Shown one piece after another: positions 53,001-64,000 of a stretch of DNA of 64,000 nt. Numbering within the stretch: position 1 is the stretch's first letter; every line of letters starts with the position of its first letter. Both the position numbers and the translations under genes were made by a program. This DNA comes from Telmatactis stephensoni (Eukaryota; Cnidaria; Anthozoa; Actiniaria; Isophelliidae). The notes beneath the pieces were generated by a model. The model was not told the DNA's origin. It did no database searches and saw nothing but the letters and a program-made list of their open reading frames with translations. The DNA is taken from the NCBI GenBank assembly GCA_029948255.1, contig JALIZF010001681.1, positions 146,001-210,000 on the forward strand, read 5' to 3'.

Positions 53001-56000
53001 TCCTTTTTTTGAGCTTCCAGAGCTTCCTTTAAACACTTCTTGTCGTATTGCAATTGTGCATTTTCATTCAACAAATTTCTGAAACATTAAGGAAAACAGA
53101 ATTTTTGGTACCACAAATGATCAAGCAAAAGACAGACAATGTCATTATTACCAAAAACATTAATGCAAGTTATAATAATGATTGCGACTAATATTACTAG
53201 ACAGTCCATTAATAACTGATTATTAGTCCATTGATTATAAAATTACCTTAGCTGAGTTTGCTGTTGATTATCCCATGCAGAGGTGATTTCTTTGAATTTC
53301 CTAAAAATGTAAAAGAAAAAAAATCAAGTAGGTGATTGTAGTGTATAATTATTGATAACTATCCCCAGGAATGCACAATATTATAGATTTTGTTACTTGA
53401 AAATCTGTATCAGGAAAAAACATCTTTCAGGAAAAGCCTGTCTGAAATGATACAGATGGTGAATATTCTGCCATGGTAAATTTTACTTCAAGAACAAATT
53501 GTCATTTATGAAGTTTGCTTCCAAGTGATGGCACCCATCAATAAAACTGCAGTGTCAGGTTTAATTTACACAAGAATCCCTCGCCTCCTAAGCATGCAAA
53601 AGGCAGTATTTCAATTGTTACCCCATCTTAAATATTACTGGCAGAAGAAATATTCAGTATAACTATCAAAACTCATTGACAAATGAGTTAGGGTACAGTA
53701 CTAGGGCAAGCATGGGTTGCAGCACAACCTGTTAGCCTCTGTCTGGTCAATCAATGCCTGGGCCAATTCTCTCATCTTCTCTTCTTGTAGCTTCAAGTGA
53801 TCTTTCTGGAAAATTTTACATCAAAGCCTTATTAATGTCAGGAATTAATTAGGCATAGTATAGAAAATCTCTTGATATTTTCAACTACTACTACTACTAC
53901 AGTCAGTCAGTCAGTCAGTCAGTCAGTCAGTCAGTCAGTCAGTCAGTCAGTCAGTCAGTCAGTCAGTCAGTCAGTCAGTCAGTCAGTCAGTCAGTCAGTC
54001 AGTCAGTCAGTCAGTCAGTCAGTCAGTCAGTCAGTCAGTCAGTCAGTCAGTCAGTCAGTCAGTCAGTCAGTCAGTCAGTCAGTCAGTCAGTCAGTCAGTC
54101 AGTCAGTCAGTCAGTCAGTCAGTCAGTCAGTCAGTCAGTCAGTCAGTCAGTCAGTCAGTCAGTCAGTCAGTCAGTCAGTCAGTCAGTCAGTCAGTCAGGT
54201 CAGTCAGTCAGTCAGTCAGTCAGTCAGTCAGTCAGTCAGTCAGTCAGTCAGTCAGTCAGTCAGTCAGTCAGTCAGTCAGTCAGTCAGTCAGTCAGTCAGT
54301 CAGTCAGTCAGTCAGTCAGTCAGTCAGTCAGTCAGTCAGTCAGTCAGTCAGTCAGTCAGTCAGTCAGTCAGTCAGTCAGTCAGTCAGTCAGTCAGTCAGT
54401 CAGTCAGTCAGTCAGTCAGTCAGTCAGTCAGTCAGTCAGTCAGTCAGTCAGTCAGTCAGTCAGTCAGTCAGTCAGTCAGTCAGTCAGTCAGTCAGTCAGT
54501 CATATCTGTTTCTACCTAACTTACAGTGGCTAAGAGTTCTTCTTGATACTGAACGGCTTTGAAAGTTTTGCCAATCAACCTTCTGTTACGAGTGGCATGC
54601 TGGTCACACTTGTGTCTCTCATATAACAGTTGATGATGAAGCAGCTGAATTTGACCTCTGAGAATCTCAATTTCATCCACTGGTGCATCACCTGCAATAT
54701 AACATTAGTCATTTTATTCATTCATTTACTTTTTCTTTTTTTAAATTCCATTTATTCTGTCTATTTATTCTTTCATCTATTATTGCCAATCTAACCAATT
54801 CATTTAGTCAATCACTCAATCATGTAGATGATAGATGTATTTATTTTCATATTCATTTGCCTATTTGCTTGTTTAGTCATTTTTTCATCATTATTTATTC
54901 ATTTATTTACTCATTCATCCCTACATTCATGTATTCATTACTTATAAAATAATAAAGTTACCTCCAAAATGTGACCAGTTTGTTTCTGATGAGCTCACAA
55001 GAGAAAGCCTGTAAAATGATGACAATATTATCACCATCACCACTGAAACTATTAAACTCTAGTACCCAGTGTCTATCAAAGATTCATCCACACAATTTGG
55101 ATGGGTACCCAACTTAGAGGGGTGTCCATCATACATGTAGATGTTCACCACAAGAAGTCCACTTAAGATGGGTATCATCATACAGGTCAACCAGCAAAGA
55201 TGGGAGTCTGTACAATATGTAGATGGGTGTCCATCACAGAGACACTTGGATATCACTTCGGATGTGTCTACATAATGTACATGCAGTTAGCTGCCCACCT
55301 TAAATGACTTGCATAGGGGTTCGTCATAAAGGGAGTCAATCACAGATAGGTGCCCTCCTAAGATGGGTGTCCATCATAGTGTGTGTATGTCCAATCACAG
55401 ATGGGTATTCACATAATTTACATGGGTGTCCATTACAGGGGGAATCCATAGAATATGGATGCATGACCTCTTTAGATGAGTGTCCATTATATAGTGTCCA
55501 TTCACAGATAGGTGTTAACACAATATAAATGGGTGACCTCTTTCTTTAGATGGGTGTCCACCACACTGTGTGTCCATTATAGATGGGTGTCCACACAGTG
55601 TAGATGGGTGTCCCATTATAAGTAGATACATGTAAATGTGTGTGATGACAAAAGGGTGTCATAACAGAGGGCTGTAATTTTACCTGCATAGTTCATTCAT
55701 ATGCACACCAGAACCAACTTGAAGATAATTATCCAGTATCTCTACTGGAGTAGGGATACTTGATGTATACTTCTTATCAACATTACCAGACACCTCTTCC
55801 TGGTCTTCCTGGATTCCATTTTGTGCCAAATACATATTTAGTGTGTCCTTAGGCTGTTGACTCTCTTGTTGTGAACAGTAAGTAGTTATAGGAGTTGGTG
55901 TTGAAGATCTTTCCTGGGAATTTGAAGACTTTGGTAGAAGTTCAGTGTCATTGTCATTTTTCTTGGCAACAAAATGTAATCCGCCAGATGAACATTCATC

Positions 56001-59000
56001 ACTGTCCTCTAGATGATTACAAATTTCTTTAGCTTTCAATAAATTCACATTGTCCAAATTCTGTTCAAAATTTTCAGGCTTAAAGTTACCATCTGATATC
56101 AGTGATACTTCAAGACTTGGTGGAGGATTGTTTGGTACTTCACCCTTTAAAGATCCAAAATTATTTTGGCTTAATATCCGTTTAATTTCTTTCACGACAT
56201 TGTCACTTGTAGTTGTGGTATGATCTCCATATGTTAGCTGTTCTTCATCATCATTTAGAGTTGCTCCAGATTTGCTTTTCTCATCGTATTCATAACTATA
56301 TAATTTATCAATAGGAGTGACAGGTTCTGAAGGTAATGATACTACAGATTTCTGCTTCTCTAGAAATGGTGTTGATATCTTCACATCTAATCCATCATTT
56401 GATTCCAGACTATGAATCTCAGTTTTATCTGACTTTGGGGTTGAAGTTTGATTGTCAGTTAATATATTGACACTTGAAGTGTCTGTGGTAGTTTGCATAG
56501 AGACTGTATAAAGTGGCTTGCTTGTAACAGAACTCTCTTGGTTAACCAACAGCTTAGTGGTGGGGGTGATTTTCCCACCAGAAAGTCTTTTCTGGAGCTG
56601 TTTGTGACCTGAGCTGTTTTGAGCCAAATCACCAGCTAACGAAGAAGTGGGGGATTCCCCAGGAGTATTCAATAGTACTGGTGTACAACAATGTAGGGAC
56701 ATTGAGATACTACTCACAGGCACAGTCAAGTCTTGATTACTTGTAGCTGGAGACATGTGTTCAGAGGGAGGTGTAGAAAGACCACAAACATCAGTTGGAC
56801 TCCACCCACTTCCACTGTCCTCTAAATTTTGAGGTTTGTTACCATGGTCACCAGTTTGTAGAGATTTCCCAGTTTGGGTTGCCGAGTCTGACATCCTCCT
56901 CTCTTTGATGCAAGGTATATTAAAGCCATCTTTAAACTGGTCCTCCGAGGATGTTAAGACTGACACAGATTTATCGAGAGTGAGGGCTTCATGACAAGAT
57001 GTCCATGAAGTAGTAAGGCCACTGTCAGTTTGAATTCTATCAATTGGATCAAGAGAAATGCTTCTGACATTCTATAACAATATCCTGGGGTTCCTTTTTC
57101 CTCCATCTGTAGTTAACATGAAAAAGAAAAAAATTGAATGCATGAAATTCATCAAGGAATACTAACAGCATAATACTAACAATTCACTCACTACCACCCA
57201 AAGTGTTTATTATGTACATACTGCACAGAAATCTTTCTCACCTATGTTTTCCAATTTCTGATTGTGAATTTTCTGTTACCAAGCAGGGATGTAGTCGTAC
57301 ATGTTCCAGCATGGGCTATGAAAAAGGAAGAAGTAAACACTGTGCATGCTAGAATAATAATTTCACATGACCGTGAAAATGCCACAGTCATTGTGCAGCA
57401 TGGCTGTGGCAGGAATTTGGAATGTTTTTATGGGCATCTGCTCTAATAAGATGATAAACACACTGATGTTAACGTAAACAGTCAAATGAGCCTGCCAGAT
57501 GATGTTTGCAAAACAAATCCATGTCAAAACCTTCGATGGCAGTATGTGTTGTGGATGCCTTAAAAAAACTTTGAGCAGAGAGGACTTAAAAGAGAAAAAG
57601 TATATTTGCAGTGTTTAGTCTTGTGGGAATGGTGGTATGATGAGACTAAATGTGACCTTTGAGGTGGTATCATAGTCTGAGCCAATCATATGATGCCATA
57701 TATTTTCTTGTGCATTTTGCAGCACAGGAAAAACCCTGCCCAATTTTTAAGTCGATATACCTTCGCTACCTCATCTGAAAATTTTATAAATGACAACTTT
57801 CAAGCAAGAATAGTCTCTGATCAAACAGTAATTTCTCCTGTTTGCTTCTTTGATATCCAACAGGGAAACTACATTGTAGCTTCTGATCAGAGATCCTTTA
57901 CATCTAATTTATAAAATTCAGCATATAATACCTTTATGGTTGTTTGAAATAGAATCTGCTTGCTTCTGCTGTTATGATGAAATCCTCTCAAAAATGTCAC
58001 AAAGTTATTGGGATACATTGCATAAATACGATGGAAATAATAATAAACAGCCACGTGAAGGTGTAATAGATATACATCTGGAATATTCCCTACAATAGAA
58101 CAAAAATACAAAATTGCAAATTGGGCTTCCTGTGGTATAAGGCAACACAGGGAGTCCAAAATTAATGTTACCTGGTCTGCTATTTAGAAAAGAGGAAAGC
58201 CTAGTGTAGATCTCAAAAAAGTCATGAAGCCATGATTCAACATAGGTAGGGATCAGTGGTAGAAGTGTGGTGATGGTGAGGATGCCATTGATTAACAGCA
58301 AGACATCTAACTCTGTCTACAAATAAAAGATATTACACTTTAATAAATAAGAAACGGTGATCGACTCTTAGTGATCAGTAGAAATAACATCTGATCAAAA
58401 TCTAACTTCACCTTTAAATTCCAAAGATTTTCTATGAGAAATTACAATTTGGTCAATGATATATTGTGAGATATTTTACATACCTTCATGCACTTGATCA
58501 CAGTTTCAAAAAGAGGTGTTTTTACTATTTTATACAACCATGATGGCTAGAAAAAAAATTCAAACCACTTCAATTTGTGTTTGTTCATTTGTTTGGTTTG
58601 TTTGTTTGCTTGTTTTAAAATAAGAATCAAATTGGACGAATCAAAAATCATCTCCAATCACAACAAAATTGAAAAGATTCTCACAAAAATGTTTTAAATA
58701 ACTTTTTGATCATTTTTTCATGCTTTCTCAAGGATCTAAAATGGTTTGTCCTTTTTACAGCAAAATATAAAATAAAATGTCTGAACATAAAAACTTCTAA
58801 AAGGCTATTTTTATGGGCATTTCTTCAATTAAATATTTCAATTACACATCAAATAATCTCTTCCAGAACAACATTAATAAACTGTCATCAATCAAAATCT
58901 GATTAGGAGCATTAGGGAAAAGTTGAAAGGTAGAAGGTCACTTACACCAGTGATTCGATCCCAGTGAACCTTTATAATGTATTTATATTTTAAAAGGAGA

Positions 59001-60211
59001 TTATTAATATCTCCCTGTTGCTCAACAGTAGAGCATTGGGTTGGTAAGTAGGTCATGGGTTTGTTTTGATTTGATTTCAGGGTCTGTTGTTTTTTCCTGA
59101 GTTTTTTTCTTTTGTTTGACATTGACTGCTGAGAGAGTGGGCTTCCTGGGTTGTTGTTTCCAAATATTTAGAAAAAATTCTGTAATGTCCCAATTTTAGC
59201 TTTTGTTTGTAGTGTCAGCACTTGACTAGCCACTCCCCCCACCTCCCCCCAAAAAGGAAACAATTGAATAGGAACCTTCTATAGTCCATGCTTGTTGACA
59301 CACAGAATAATCTATCATTTAATTATTTTTTGATGTGATAATAAACAAAGCATTTCACAATAACAAGCATATTTTCTGCAGAAGCCAATGCTCTAATTAA
59401 ACTTTTTTGAAGGGTCACATCTTTCAGGAGTCAGTTGAAGTCTAAACGGAGTTGAGAAATACTGAATTGATACACGTGTGGACCAAAAGGTCAAATTTGA
59501 ATCAGTTGGAGGCATTACTACAATTTTATTTATATCATAACAAGAGAATTGTGAAATACTAAGTTATAAAATTGGCAAGATTTTGGATGGTGCCATATTA
59601 TTGGATTTGATCCATGATTGTGGACGTAATTACTTTGAATTATTTAACTTACATATTTACCTGTTTTCGAACAATATGGCCCAGGAGCGAGAAAGTATCG
59701 ATTTTTCGTCGCAATCCATGGTGTTTCAGACAATCGTTAAGTTTATCAAACAAATGCTGCAGAAACAAACGCGAACATTACACAACGTAAAATTAAGACT
59801 TAAGTTACTACGTATGTATGTAAATTTCCAAATCACACAAAAAGTCACGAAATCAAAGTATTATTCAATCAATCCTTTCAGCAATCCATTTATATCTTGA
59901 GCATAACAAAGCTAACGCACTAACGCATGAATTAGGAATCATCTAAGGATATCCCAGATACTTACGTTAATTCGTGCTTCGTGGATATTCGTCAAAATCT
60001 GCAATGCCGTAGTTGAACGTGTATCCAAATAACAATCCACTAAAGCATTCAATAAGCCAGGATCTCGTGATTTATATAAGTTCTCGTGTATTAGTGACTT
60101 GGTTTGCTCAACTGTATCTGCATTATCTGAGTCTAATAGAGCTATCAGTTCTGTGGGTCTGTCCCAAGTGGCCTCGTTGCTCGAGGTCGAGCTTGGCCCG
60201 CTACTACTCAT
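50043..60211 (-). CDS. TSC1: Hamartin (TSC1), TSC complex scaffold; one apparent frameshift
   Basis: Hamartin stabilises tuberin and restrains Rheb-mTORC1. Sixteen exons: 60211-59966 (ATG), 59756-59661, 58546-58484, 58316-58172, 58089-57932, 57315-57242, 57106-55684, 55008-54962, 54691-54525, 53805-53729, 53300-53247, 53078-52982, 52645-52405, 50988-50900, 50576-50508 and 50246-50043 (TAA), about 1,082 residues (human 1,164). The N-terminal helical core is clear: LLNALVDCYLDTRSTTALQI, FSLLGHIVRKQ, ITTLLPLIPTYVESWLHDFF, VYLLHLHVAVYYYFHRIYAM, PMLEHVRLHPCLVT and WRKKEPQDIVIEC. The middle exon is Ser/Thr-rich and disordered. NWSHFGG and DEIEILRGQIQLLHHQLLYE open the coiled coil, which continues to KYDAQKKINQSIESHILNLQ. 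All junction phases agree except inside exon 7, which is one base too long (see finding). The C-terminal tail is shorter than in vertebrates. Confidence 0.94.
50296..50366. mobile_element. Partial foldback element (AGAGCAGATTT family)
   Basis: TATGAGTGTGAAACTGACTG, then GTCAGTGCTGTGCTGTCTAT, match one arm of the element at 922-1068. It lies in the last TSC1 intron. Confidence 0.5.
50578..50810. repeat. (AAAGT)n then (GAAAT)n pentanucleotide microsatellite
   Basis: About 30 AAAGT units followed by about 14 GAAAT units. On the minus strand this is an ACTTT/ATTTC tract that ends directly at the acceptor of TSC1 exon 50576-50508, so the repeat forms the polypyrimidine-like context of the splice site. 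Confidence 0.95.
51587..51990. repeat. Four dispersed CAYGTCCGCAAC motifs
   Basis: CATGTCCGCAAC (about 51587), CACGTCCGCAAC (about 51610), CATGTCCGCAAC (about 51797) and CACGTCCGCAAC (about 51976) occur in 400 bp of a TSC1 intron, spaced unevenly in otherwise unique AT-rich DNA. Confidence 0.7.
52074..52145. repeat. Short inverted repeat in a TSC1 intron
   Basis: TGTTTCAACGATATTAGAGG pairs with CCTCCAATAGTTGAAACA, including GTTAAC next to the loop. Confidence 0.65.
53901..54502. repeat. (CAGT)n microsatellite, ~150 units, in a TSC1 intron
   Basis: About 600 bp of nearly pure CAGT with a single phase shift (GGTCAG) at about 54198. It lies between coiled-coil exons 53805-53729 and 54691-54525 and ends about 22 bp from the donor of the upstream exon. 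The 215-residue ORF across it is an artefact of the 12-bp frame period. Confidence 0.98.
55070..55660. repeat. Degenerate minisatellite (GATGGGTGTCCATCACA-like)
   Basis: Diverged units around ATGGGTGTCCATCA and AGATGGGTGTCCAC fill the TSC1 intron between exons 55008-54962 and 57106-55684. The unit length is uneven, about 28-36 bp. Confidence 0.75.
57351..57444. mobile_element. Partial foldback element (AGAGCAGATTT family)
   Basis: TTTCACATGACCGTGAAAAT ... GGAATGTTTTTATGGGCATC then TGCTCT resembles the right arm of 922-1068. It lies immediately upstream of TSC1 exon 57315-57242. Confidence 0.5.
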
Positions 60212-61768
60212 GTTATGAACAGAGCAGTTCTGTTATGTCGCGTTTTGTTAAATAAGCAATTTGAATAGATAATTCCGAAGCCAATGCATTAAGACGCAAG
60301 GCCGTGTCTTTTTGCAAGGAGTTCATTGCATTAGACAAGGAAACGAGCCATGATATTTTGGCCCTAACTCCATCGCACGTCCAAATCTAAATTGTCCGCC
60401 ATTATTTCTTCGAATATTTTTAATCACGTGCTGTCTGCGCATATATATACGTGATATCCTGCTGACCTGTCACCTTCACTAAAAGCGTGTTTTTTCAGTT
60501 TTTTTTACGCAATGATTTTGATATATTTGATGCTTGATCTACACATTTATAAAAACATAACTGAAAAGGTGCTCTCATTCACCTAAATGTGCGAGTACAG
60601 GCGATCTGGTTAACTAGTATATAGATAGATGAGGGGGGAGGTGTGAGTTGGGAGATGGGGGTGCCGGGTCACAAAGTCCGCGTCGTACGTGACTGAAACA
60701 TTTTGTAGCTGAAGCGGAACAAATTTCCTGACATTATTTATAAAGTTGAGTCCACGTCTTGACGTTTAGAACTTAATCCACGTCACGTTTGGCCCTGGGA
60801 GTTTCGCCCTTCGCCAAAGACAGTAGTGCAGCTAAAGTTTGCTGTCAGTTTTGATATATATGACGCATTTATAAAAACATTAAAAGTTGTTTCCATTAAC
60901 CTTGTAAAATGTGCGTGTACACGCGATGCAGTTTAAGTCCAGTACATCGATGAGAGGTGTTGGGTGTGTTGGGTGGCGGTGCAATGTGGGGCGTGGCGCG
61001 ACGTACGTGCAAAAATTAATCGAGTTTACGTTTTGAAGTTTATAAATAAATCCACCATGTCACGATTCGCCCCTGGAAGTTTGACAGTTTGCAGACATGC
61101 CAAAAAGTGGCGACGTGCGAATTTTTTTCTTTCTTCCAAGAATTTTCGGTCTGTGTCCCCGAAAGCAATCCCGTATTCCAGCTAATTTGCACACCCGAGC
61201 GTAATAGTCCTGATACCGAAACAATACAAAAACCTTCGTTTCATTTTGCTGAAAAGGCTAATCGCATTGTACTTATACTGTCTGCATTTTGATGGTTATC
61301 GCGTATCATTACTTCCGTCGGATAGAAATGCCTGTATGGTGTGCTTGTTGGCACGCGCGCTCTACACGTAAAAATGTATCATCCGGATAGAGACGGAAAA
61401 ATGACTAAATTTTTATCTTATACTCTGAGTATTCAAAATCATTATTTCGCGCAATTAAAAATTAAAAATGAAAGAAAAGAAAGAAAATATAATTCATTAG
61501 TTTGTTTTTATACTTTATTTATTCTTTCTTCGCATTTCTGAGTTAAAGAAACAGTTTTCAAGCACTATATAAACTACAGAATTTACCAGCGTATAGGCCA
61601 AGAAATATAAAAACACCTCCAACTCTAATTAGTCCTTTGAGAAAAAATAGAAACAAGTAAACAGCAACAAAAATTACCTCCAACCAAATTTCCGTCATAT
61701 TGCTAATTCTAAAACAGAAGTCTGCATGAATTTGATCAAAATTAACTTACAGTGGAGCACCTTCTTCT
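60212..61768. other. TSC1 5' flank, no further gene recognised
   Basis: It contains the presumed TSC1 promoter. A minus-strand AATGGCGGAC at about 60398-60407 resembles a YY1-type core, which is only suggestive. From 60480 to 61760 two stretches look similar to each other (GCTGTCAGTTTTGATATATA near 60840; TTTTGATATATTTGATGC near 60511), hinting at an old duplication. No ORF has recognisable homology. Confidence 0.4.
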
Positions 61769-62207
61769 TAAAGGTGCGGTATAATACGAGCAACAAAATC
61801 CATTCAACTTGTCTCGCAACATTGCTGCGAAACGAATTGAAGAGCGATGCTGCCCGTTTTTCCAGCCCGAAAACAAACTTGTCTCGCAACAAAATAGTTT
61901 GCTGCAAGTTGAAAAAGTCTGTTGCAGCAAGTAGACAGTCGCTCTACTTTTTGCAACAAAATTTCATGTTGCGCGTATTACCACCCTAAAGTCAACTTGT
62001 CTCGCAGCAAATTGCGAAATGGCTTCCTTCGTGTTCGTGATTGATCCAATCAGAAGTCAGGATTCACTCAACTTGCAGCAAACTATTTTGTTACGAGACA
62101 AGTTTGTTTTCAGGTGGAAAAACGCGCAGCATCGCTCTTCAGCTCATCTCGCAGTAATGTTGCGAGACAAGTTGAGTGATTTTGTTGCTCGTATTACCGT
62201 AGCTTAA
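61769..62207. mobile_element. ~439-bp TIR element (AACTTGTCTCGCAACA family)
   Basis: Inverted arms of about 140 bp contain ATACGAGCAACAAAATC, CAACTTGTCTCGCAACATT and AGAGCGATGCTGC in both directions. The short internal part has extra copies of AACTTGTCTCGCAGCAA. The terminal bases are TTAA...TTAA. No transposase is seen. Confidence 0.8.
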
Positions 62208-64000
62208 GGCAATAGCAGGTTTTAGTTAACTGCCTCATTACCCTCGCGATGAGGTCTTTCACAGACGAAATGCTTAAATATCCTTAATAAGCATGAAAAT
62301 TCATTATAATTATCGTATATATACACCAAAACTGAGCTTTTGAACAGCCCCTTGAAAAAACTGAGATTTTGAACATCCCCTTGATGGACAATTTTATTTT
62401 GTTGCTGAATGTGCTTGTAAACTAACCAGAATACACTATAAGAGTAGAAATACTGGGTTGTCATGGCAACCTAAGTGCTGTGTTGTCATTGCAACAAGCA
62501 CTATCCAGCCAATGTCAACCCAACATTTCTTAAGAATTTTGATACTTCCAATGTTAACTTGACTTGAAAAGCCTTTAGGAATCAGCCTGCAATGTCCACT
62601 TTTCTAGCCCCAACAAATTTAGGAGTTTTACTGGCTGGCAGGGGCAGATCCAGGAAATTTAGAAGGAGGGGTCCAGAACAGTTGGACAATAATGAAAAAA
62701 GGTATGATTTTGTTTTGTGAGAACTTTAAAAAAGTCTCAAAAATAGGGGGCAGCCGCTGCCCCCTCAGCTCCCACCTAAATCTGCCCCTGACTGGCATAC
62801 TCCTTGAGCTAGCTGGTATTGGCACATTAAACTGATTGCATATATATGACTGCAAAAACTGTATGAGCACTGGTAGCACTATAACACAGATATTTGCCAC
62901 TGTGCAACAGAGTATTTGCTTTAAAGTTTTCACACTTCAACAAATTAAATATACTCTAGACCAAGGGCATTAATTAAAATCAAATAAAAATTAATCACAC
63001 TAGATTAATATTTGTTCTTCTGTTAGAGACTTGGAAGAGTCAGTTCCAGTATCAAATGCAGAATAAACATGAGACAATCATAAACAGCTGTTTGAAGGGC
63101 ACTTGGTGATAATCCTGAGTTAAAACCAATAAATTTAGACTTAATCCTGGGTTAGCGCTAACAATTTTTTGAACAACCAGGACCAAGTTATCAAATTTGA
63201 AAAACAATTATCAATGTTGCTGAATTTGTTCAAAATGTTTTCTAGCACAAGAAAAAAAATACAGCTTACTAATAAGCAGAACAATTATTATATTTTAGGA
63301 CTGACGACATTTGGTCAATAATTTAGTCAACTAATTATTAGTTGTGATTGTACTATAATTTAATAGATTTACTTACATGTATATAGCCTGGTCCACTAAT
63401 TCAGAGTCCCCTATAGCCCTTTGCAAAATGAAATCACGCCAAAATAATTGGCCTTTTCATGCATCACAGATAATTAACAATTGAAATCTCTTTCATGTTC
63501 ACAAAAAAATCAGAAGTTGCTTTCACATGGACACAAAAAGATTTTAGACCGTAAAACTAGTTTCATGTCAAACTAGGTCAAAATCAATCAGCCACTCATA
63601 TTTCATGCAAAAGGTTTAGGGTACACTGTATACTATGGCAACCAGAGGCTCTGATACTCACTCTAGAGTTTTTGTTTGTTTGTTTTGTTTTGTTATGTGA
63701 GGCCTCAGTCAGGGCCAAGAATGAGTACGAGAGCCTCTCCCCTGTCCCACCCTGTAGGAATGCATTTTGTCACCAGGGTAGGCTCACTGATAAACATACA
63801 TGAAAACAAACAATGTACACTGACTCAGCAAAAAAAGTGTGAGAAATGACATCTACATATACTAGTATCTAGTCCTATAGTAGTCAAAAATTATATGTAA
63901 AATATTGAGCCAGGCTTGAAAACAACTACCGGTAATAAAGTACAATGAATTGGAGCAACTACAACTACAACAACAACAATAAGCATCTTGTTTTCCTTGA
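62208..64000. other. Gene-free stretch with repeat fragments
   Basis: At 62637-62795, GGCAGGGGCAGATCCAGG and the inverted CACCTAAATCTGCCCCTG bound a G-rich foldback repeat. At about 63110-63182 there is a partial relative of the 49381 element (CTGGGTTAGCGCTAAC). A weak inverted repeat (CCAGAGGCTCTGATACTCA / TGAGTACGAGAGCCTCT) spans about 63642-63738. No coding exons are recognised. Confidence 0.45.

Noticed and set aside
53872..54519. 215-residue (QSVS)n ORF
   Set aside because: Translation of the CAGT microsatellite inside a TSC1 intron on the opposite strand.

Overview
This is a eukaryotic, metazoan window. The genes are split by short GT-AG introns (plus one conserved GC-AG intron), the protein families are animal ones (Sec16, hamartin/TSC1, AIMP1, HDDC2), and the non-coding DNA is full of micro- and minisatellites, foldback MITE-like elements, a tRNA-derived SINE and LINE debris. 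The AT-rich base composition and the type of repeats suggest a marine invertebrate. An anthozoan cnidarian is my best guess, but that is inference.

Layout. (1) 88-19413, minus strand: most of a SEC16 gene (COPII coat organiser), from its ATG to the middle of the conserved central domain; the 3' part lies beyond the left edge. Its N-terminal disordered half has been expanded by repeats several times, most strikingly by ten tandem copies of one phase-0 exon (9287-11014). (2) 19414-27010: intergenic, dominated by a 3.8-kb array of a 30-bp satellite (about 20735-24560). (3) 27011-46032, minus strand: three tandem copies of AIMP1 (multi-tRNA-synthetase-complex scaffold protein, EMAP-II domain). 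The middle copy is a chimera: its 3' exons match copy C, its 5' exons match copy A, and the crossover maps to about 106 bp around exon 3. The whole 8.06-kb unit 29.4-37.4 kb is repeated almost perfectly at 37.4-45.5 kb. (4) 46408-46974, plus strand: an intronless HDDC2 (HD-domain nucleotidase), head-to-head with AIMP1 copy C. (5) 50043-60211, minus strand: a 16-exon TSC1 (hamartin) gene from start to stop, with one apparent 1-bp frameshift near 57050 and very long microsatellites in its introns. (6) 60212-64000: no gene recognised; repeats.

The genes are housekeeping genes of unrelated pathways (ER export, tRNA-synthetase complex, nucleotide metabolism, mTORC1 control), and nothing suggests a functional cluster. 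The interest lies in genome dynamics: exon-scale tandem duplication inside SEC16, ancient then recent unequal crossing-over at AIMP1, and at least eight foldback element insertions in introns or flanks. Exon boundaries were assigned by hand from splice signals, reading-phase continuity and remembered family similarity; no search or alignment program was run.
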